Under the pieces are notes generated by a model. The model had not been told where the DNA came from and ran no database searches. It was given only the letters and a program-made list of their open reading frames with translations. Made by a program: the position numbers and the translations under genes. A stretch of DNA of 64,000 nucleotides from NCBI GenBank assembly GCA_030374765.1, contig JARGXX010000005.1:1-64000 (forward strand), written 5' to 3'. This document shows positions 59,194 through 64,000 of this stretch, one piece after another (positions within the stretch are counted from its first letter, which is position 1; each line of letters starts with the position of its first letter). Source of the DNA: Agarophyton chilense. Its lineage: Eukaryota; Rhodophyta; Florideophyceae; Gracilariales; Gracilariaceae.

Positions 59194-59440
59194 AACGAGG
59201 TGAAACTCAGAATGATGTGCATTGACTCGACGTTACGCCCCGAGCCAAGGCCTTGAATGTCTTGAACTTGCTATGATAACTTCTACAACTGAAACTCTAT
59301 GAGATGCTCACGAAGAGAAAGACTAATCGCCGGTACGAAACGAAGGAACGTACAGACAGCCACTTCTAAGCTTCACTCTCAAACATTGGAATATATTAAT
59401 CTATCTCATCTTTCGACTCTCCGTTCTTTCTCAGGCTAAC
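59194..59440. other. host flank left of the right copia element
   Basis: No gene is seen. It would hold the promoter of the small leftward frame if that is real. It ends ...TCAGGCTAAC at the copia LTR. Confidence 0.5.
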
Positions 59441-59613
59441 TGTTATCGGTAGGCCAAGTAAGATCGGTAGGCCAAGTAAGCATCGTCACCCTCGGGCGTT
59501 ATCGATTAGTTTCCCTCCGATATCAGTAGACAAACCGTGCACAGGAGCACCACTATAAGTAAAGGACAAGACCGAGTGAAAGTCTTCCTCCATGGAAGTC
59601 ACTACTGCCAACA
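59441..59613 (+). repeat. copia 5' LTR (173 bp), right copy
   Basis: It begins TGTTATCGG and ends GCCAACA, with a TGTT/AACA terminal inverted repeat. The 18-bp tandem motif is at 59445-59462 and 59463-59480, and the TATA-like box is at 59554-59561. Confidence 0.93.
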
Positions 59614-59615
59614 TC

Positions 59616-59629
59616 GGTTATGGGCCCAG
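59616..59629 (+). promoter_or_regulatory. copia primer-binding site matching the initiator tRNA-Met anticodon arm
   Basis: GGTTATGGGCCCAG begins two bases after the LTR. Its complement CTGGGCCCATAACC is the anticodon stem-loop of eukaryotic initiator tRNA-Met (CAT anticodon) and not the tRNA 3' end. Drosophila copia is known to prime from such an internal half-tRNA fragment. Confidence 0.85.
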
Positions 59630-59669
59630 GCTTGAGAACGCCAACATATCCCAGTAACGACAAAAGAAA

Positions 59670-60620
59670 ATGAGTAGCTACAAGTACCCACTCATCCTCC
59701 TGAAAGATAGCAACTATGTGGAGTGGGAAAGTCAGATGAAGCCTCTTCTTATCGGGGAAGACCTGTGGTAGTATGTCAGCGGTGAAGAGGTACCACCGGA
59801 GAGCGAAAAGGCTTTCAAAGAGTGGAACAAAAAGAACAACCAAGCAATGGCCAGGATCCTGTGCACGATTGAATCTAAGGAAAAGCCGGTCATCATGGGA
59901 ATGAACACTGCTCAAGAAATGTGGAACACCTTGAAACAGAAGTACGAGGCGCAAAATAGAGCAGCGCTGTACACGATGCGAATCAAAATGAACCAAATGC
60001 GACTGGAAGAAGACGAATCAATCCAGGCGTATGCTGATCGTATCGCGCTAATTGAAACCAATATGGCGCGAGCTGAGAAGGTGTTAACAAACGACGAAAA
60101 ATGTGAGGCACTAATGGCTGGACTACCAGAAGAGTATTCGGCGATGAGAGACTCTTATATAACCAGAGATGAAATGCCAGATTTTCTAGAGGTTGTCGCA
60201 AGACTCCAGCAGAAGGAACAAGAACTCAAGGCAAGAAAATCTGAGGACAGCAGCAGCACAAACACATTCTTTTTCACACGCCGGAACAACGACCGCACAG
60301 GCACCGGAAGAAAGAGAAGATTACAGGAAATCATATGTCACCAATGTGGTAAACGTGGGCACATGAAAAGAGACTGTTGGCATAACACACGCAACAAAAA
60401 AGGCGGCGAACACGATGGGCAGGGTGGAAACAACACTGGAACATTCGCAATGTTGACGAAAAGTGACTTTCTCGGCGGTCCCACGAACGGAAGTACATGG
60501 TTTTTAGACAGCTGCGCTAGCGAGCACATGACGCCAATGAAGCGCATCCTAGAGAACTTCAAACCGGCAACTTGTGAAACGTCAGTAGGAACGGCAGAAA
60601 AAAGACATCTTCGGCTGTGA
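59670..60620 (+). pseudogene. gag: copia gag and protease region (broken)
   Basis: The region reads as copia Gag: 'MSSYKYPLILLKDSNYVEW' at the N-terminus, then the UBN2/Retrotran_gag type core ('TAQEMWNTLKQKYEA', 'LMAGLPEEYSAM'), a zinc knuckle CHQCGKRGHMKRDC, and the start of the aspartic protease 'WFLDSCASEHMTP'. The largest uninterrupted frame is 59847-60620. The region is broken by about one or two disruptions in this copy. Confidence 0.85.
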
Positions 60621-60749
60621 AGGGCAAAGGAGACGTCAGGCTAACATCTATCATAGACAACGCCCAACACGACATCGTGTTACAGAACGTGTCCTTTGTC
60701 CCAAACCTACGAACAAATCTTATGTCAACAACCGTGCTGACTGTGGAGC

Positions 60750-61610
60750 AAAACCCGGCGACGGGAAGTGCTCTCAAGGTGTTAGAAGCCTTGCTCCCTG
60801 GGGGAGGCAGACTCAGAGACAGAGCCCTCCGTTCCACCCGTAGTGTGGGGTGTAACTCCCACGGGGGATTCCGGCAGTACCGTCGGAGGTGAGGGGTAGA
60901 AACCGTTGGATCGGGAATGGGTATGGGTATCCCAAAGAATGGGGGAAAATCCGGCGAAGAGGAAAAACGGGGCGAGGGTCGGGCACTAACAGGCACCAGA
61001 CCCGAGAACCAGAAAAGGGGCGAAACAAAAAAAGAAACCCAATACAGGGGCGAAAACCTGTCCTCGAATGGAAACACAAAAAGCACGCAACAAGTAAGCA
61101 GAACCCCCACGGGGTATCGTGCACGCAGGTCGTCTGAGCGGTCCCAAGGGGGTGGTTGCACGGAACCCAAACGTGGGCACTCTCCAAGTGGAGTCGTGTC
61201 CCTACGCAGGCGTTGCTAACCAGAGCCCGTTCCGGGTTGTAAGGCCGACACGATGGCGACGAAGAACCTCTAAAGGTATCGCAGACCAACCTTGGTTCCC
61301 ATTTACTTTGAGCTTCGGACTGTCAGATCTCATCTCCCTAAGTAGGGCCCACTAACTAAACTCTACAGTAGTGCACACCTGCTCAGGGCCATACACGTGG
61401 AGATCCAACTGTCAGGGCCCAAAAGTCCAACGTTCTACAAATATCCGAAATTCGGTGCCAAAATTAAGCCACGTGTATCACGGGGCCGATCCAACCATGG
61501 GCCATCCGAATTTTCCCTTATAGGCGAATTCTAACCAGAAAACAGTGCCACCTCAGCACACCTTAGAGGGGATCATAATCATAACCCTCGGAGGGTTCAA
61601 TCCTCATTCT
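60750..61610. other. unidentified insert (about 0.86 kb) within the copia element
   Basis: Copia-like protein sequence stops near 60750 ('NLMSTTVLTVE') and resumes near 61611 ('CIFKYPLTGRCSTLTRKGYF'). The DNA between has no long frame and no similarity to anything else in the window. It has purine-rich stretches, a GGGGTGTAACTCCCACGGGG-like local palindrome near 60850, and a 10-bp inverted repeat (61391-61400 with 61469-61478). I find no convincing target-site duplication or terminal repeats; the borders are uncertain by tens of bases. A non-autonomous transposon or an old LTR fragment is possible. Confidence 0.55.
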
Positions 61611-64000
61611 ATGAGTTGCATCTTCAAGTATCCCCTAACTGGGCGTTGCTCTACACTGACCAGAAAGGGATACTTTATCTCTCTACCCCCATACACAAAC
61701 GAGATAATTGTTGCTAAGGACAACACCAATGTGATGCGCGGATCATCTGTGGAGGTGAATGTTGCATGTATTGAGAGCTTGCGACACAGAGACGCTCCGA
61801 ACGCATTGATGACAATGAATATAAACCTAATGCACTCTCGAATGTGCCACATCAGCTCACCAATCATCGAGAAGATGATCCGCGAAGAGGCCGCACTTGG
61901 CCTTGAAGACCTAAATAAGAAACCAGAGAAACAGACCTGTGAGTCGTGCGAGCACGGAAAGGCCACAAAGAAGAGCCATAAACCTGTCGAATTCCGACAT
62001 AACTCACCACTCGAACTTGTGCATATGGACCTCATCGGGGAAATATCGCCCCCATCGGTGAAAGGAAACATATACAACCTGGCTGCGCTCGACGACGCCA
62101 CCGGGGCATCTTGTATTCTTCCGTTAAAGAAAAAGAACCATGTCGCAACCCGCATCGATGAATTCCTCACTGACATTGAAGCCACCACAGGTAAAAAGGT
62201 GCAAAAGATACAAAAAATCCGCACGGATAGAGGTGGAGAGTTCATCAGCAAAGAAGTGGAAGCAAAGCTGGCCAGACGCCAAATAAAGCATGAGGTCACT
62301 GCCCCATATTCACCAGAGTCTAATGGAAGGGCCGAGCTGCTAAACCGAACAATCGTTCAAATGGCAAGAGCAGCCGTGCATGATCTAGAAAAGAGGAACC
62401 CCAACTTAAAGAACTCGAAAAAACTTTGGGAAGAAGCATTGCGCACCGCCAATTACGTTCGAAACCGGTGTCTCACAAAGTCCACTCACCCCAAGTACAA
62501 GAACCGAACACCACACGAGGCTCTCACGGGAACTCGACCAAATATTTCCAACTTGAAAGTCTTCGGCTGTAAGGCGTACATCATGCGCCCACCGAATCAA
62601 CGCCGAACGAAATTCGACGGGAAGGTTTGGAATGGGGTACTAGTCGGATACGGACCCTCAGGCTACCGTGTGTATGTGCCGGAAAGAAACAAAATATACA
62701 CATCCCATGACGTACGCTTCGACGAAAGCGAGAAACAACACCCAAGAGAGGCAGAAGAGGATGTGCACAGCAATGAGTTGGTAGACATTATTGAAGCCGA
62801 CTTTAACACCGCCAGTGACATAGGAAACGGTGAAATCGCTGAAGAGTTACCGGAGTTAGCACCTCACACAGTCAGTGAAAACGAAACCCCGGCAGAGACA
62901 ACACGACGGAGTGGACGTAAAAGAAAGCCAACCGAGAAGGCACGAAACGCGCTGCCTTGGATGTCGAGTTATAGCGCTCTTGCATTCCTGACCATAGATC
63001 ACATTGCAAAAACATCACGTGCTGCACCAGCCACCGCTCTCGAGGCCATGGAAGGCAAAGACCGGGCCAAGTGGATTGACGCAATGAAATCAGAACTGCA
63101 GTCCCTAACGGAGCGAAATGTATTTACCGAGGAACGGTTACCAGAACATGCTGAACCCATTCCGTCTAAATGGACATTCGATATAAAGCGCAACGAAAAG
63201 GGCGATATCATGAGATATAAGGCAAGGTTCGTAGCTAAAGGATTAAAACAGAAGTACGGCATAAACTTCTCGGAGGTCTTCGCACCAGTTTCCCGACTAT
63301 CAACCTTCCGGATTCTTGTCGCACACGCTGTCAATGCCAATCTCGAGTTAAGGCACATCGATATTAAGACTGCGTTCCTCTACGGAGACCTAGAAGAGGA
63401 GATTTACGTGAAACCGCCGCAGCTACCTGATGAACTCAAGAAAGAATTTGGGAATGCCCCGGGAACAGTCTGGAAGCTGCTCAAATCCCTGTATGGTTTA
63501 AAACAGGCGGCAAGAGCATTCTATATGGTATTCTCGAAGGTTCTTGAAGACATCGGCTTTACGAAGGGGAAATCGGACCCCAGCCTTTTTGTGACCGAGA
63601 TAGCCGAGTTTGGAAAACTCTACGTTCTTGTATATGTGGATGATCTACTAACCGCCTGCAAGGGAAACGAAGGACACTCGTGGTTGGTCTCCAAACTTTC
63701 TCCGAGGTTTGAAGTTCGGGATCTCGGCCAAGTTAGACTTTTTCTCGGCATAGAAGTGCTTTTAGACACCCGGAACAGCATGGCCACAATTACTCAGCGA
63801 CAGTACGTAAAGGACATTCTGAAAAAGTTCTCGATGAACGAGTGCAAATCATCCGGTGCTCCCATTTTAGCATCTGCCAATCTAACCCTCCTACCAGGGA
63901 ACAATCCGAAAGTTCCCTTCCGTGAGCTCGTGGGAGCTCTGTCATACTTGGCCAATGGCACACGCCCTGACATCCAGTTCTCGGTTTCTTTCTTGTCGCG
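61611..64000 (+). CDS. pol: copia integrase and reverse transcriptase region of pol, runs off the window
   Basis: One frame is open from here to the window end. It shows the pre-integrase zinc site ('LMHSRMCHISS' ... 'CESCEHGKATKKSH') and the integrase core ('ELVHMDLIGE', 'IRTDRGGEF', 'YSPESNGRAELLNRTI'). Then come the linker with 'FGCKAYIMRP' and a basic RRSGRKRKPTEKAR patch, and reverse transcriptase with 'SLYGLKQAAR' and 'YVDDLLTA' near 63640. From 63048 on it matches the left copy at 663 onward. The ATG at 61611 is only the first in-frame methionine after the foreign insert. Confidence 0.9.
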   Translation, partial: MSCIFKYPLTGRCSTLTRKGYFISLPPYTNEIIVAKDNTNVMRGSSVEVNVACIESLRHRDAPNALMTMNINLMHSRMCHISSPIIEKMIREEAALGLEDLNKKPEKQTCESCEHGKATKKSHKPVEFRHNSPLELVHMDLIGEISPPSVKGNIYNLAALDDATGASCILPLKKKNHVATRIDEFLTDIEATTGKKVQKIQKIRTDRGGEFISKEVEAKLARRQIKHEVTAPYSPESNGRAELLNRTIVQMARAAVHDLEKRNPNLKNSKKLWEEALRTANYVRNRCLTKSTHPKYKNRTPHEALTGTRPNISNLKVFGCKAYIMRPPNQRRTKFDGKVWNGVLVGYGPSGYRVYVPERNKIYTSHDVRFDESEKQHPREAEEDVHSNELVDIIEADFNTASDIGNGEIAEELPELAPHTVSENETPAETTRRSGRKRKPTEKARNALPWMSSYSALAFLTIDHIAKTSRAAPATALEAMEGKDRAKWIDAMKSELQSLTERNVFTEERLPEHAEPIPSKWTFDIKRNEKGDIMRYKARFVAKGLKQKYGINFSEVFAPVSRLSTFRILVAHAVNANLELRHIDIKTAFLYGDLEEEIYVKPPQLPDELKKEFGNAPGTVWKLLKSLYGLKQAARAFYMVFSKVLEDIGFTKGKSDPSLFVTEIAEFGKLYVLVYVDDLLTACKGNEGHSWLVSKLSPRFEVRDLGQVRLFLGIEVLLDTRNSMATITQRQYVKDILKKFSMNECKSSGAPILASANLTLLPGNNPKVPFRELVGALSYLANGTRPDIQFSVSFLS

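Larger units (their letters stand above)
59441..64000 (+). mobile_element. Ty1/copia LTR retrotransposon, right copy, 5' part
   Basis: LTR, primer site, gag with zinc knuckle, protease, integrase and reverse transcriptase follow in copia order, and the element runs off the window inside reverse transcriptase. It belongs to the same family and orientation as the left copy; overlapping parts are nearly identical. It is broken in the gag region by about one disruption and interrupted by a foreign insert of about 0.86 kb between protease and integrase. The integrase-RT frame is open, so this copy was active recently or has decayed little. Confidence 0.93.

Noticed and set aside
60780-61534. Possible solo LTR starting TGTTAGAA and ending near TTCTAACC
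   Set aside because: The ends match only imperfectly and no target-site duplication flanks them.
60769-61652. TGCTCT at both sides of the copia insert as a target-site duplication
   Set aside because: A six-base match at positions that do not coincide with the protein-level borders is likely chance.
1-64000. CRISPR arrays, rRNA or tRNA genes
   Set aside because: None were seen; the only regular repeats are the retrotransposon units, LTR modules and a GA microsatellite.

Overview
The window is nuclear DNA of a eukaryote made mostly of LTR retrotransposons, with about 7 kb of host DNA containing one clear host gene. That gene is an uninterrupted 3-kb reading frame for a PH-domain AGC protein kinase with a C/T-rich leader. 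Base composition is near balanced. A compact, intron-poor protist such as a red alga would fit, but this is a guess.

Layout. 1-2407: the 3' part of a Ty1/copia element (integrase end, reverse transcriptase, RNase H, 173-bp LTR). 2408-2493: a sliver of host DNA that ends in the first codons of an open frame. 2494-52342: a head-to-tail array of a Ty3/gypsy chromovirus. It has five internal regions of 8,556 bp alternating with six LTRs of about 1,178 bp, so the period is 9,734 bp and neighbours share LTRs. The 5-bp direct repeat CGAGC occurs only at the two outer edges, so the whole array occupies one insertion site. 52343-59440: host DNA with the rest of the interrupted frame, a (GA)n tract, a possible multi-exon gene, the kinase gene and a small opposing frame. 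59441-64000: the 5' part of a second copia element nearly identical to the first, carrying an unrelated insert of about 0.86 kb and running off the window.

Each gypsy unit encodes Gag (coiled coil, capsid, one zinc knuckle), Pol (protease, reverse transcriptase, RNase H, integrase) and a chromodomain, all rightward. The last 2.1 kb before each 3' LTR carries two leftward reading frames (426 and 152 codons) of no family I recognise; the shorter contains an NLS-like basic patch. The gag/pol overlap has a textbook -1 frameshift signal: a GGGAAAC heptamer, a short spacer and a stem-loop that can form a pseudoknot. In the array each inner LTR lies between the leftward gene of one unit and the gag of the next.

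The array looks recently expanded. LTRs 1-5 read as identical, and the units differ at only a few sites, in an A-B-A-A-B pattern. LTR 6 and the 4 kb before it are clearly more diverged. The most interesting points are the single-site shared-LTR array, the antisense gene pair, the frameshift signal, and the copia primer site, which matches the anticodon region of initiator tRNA-Met.
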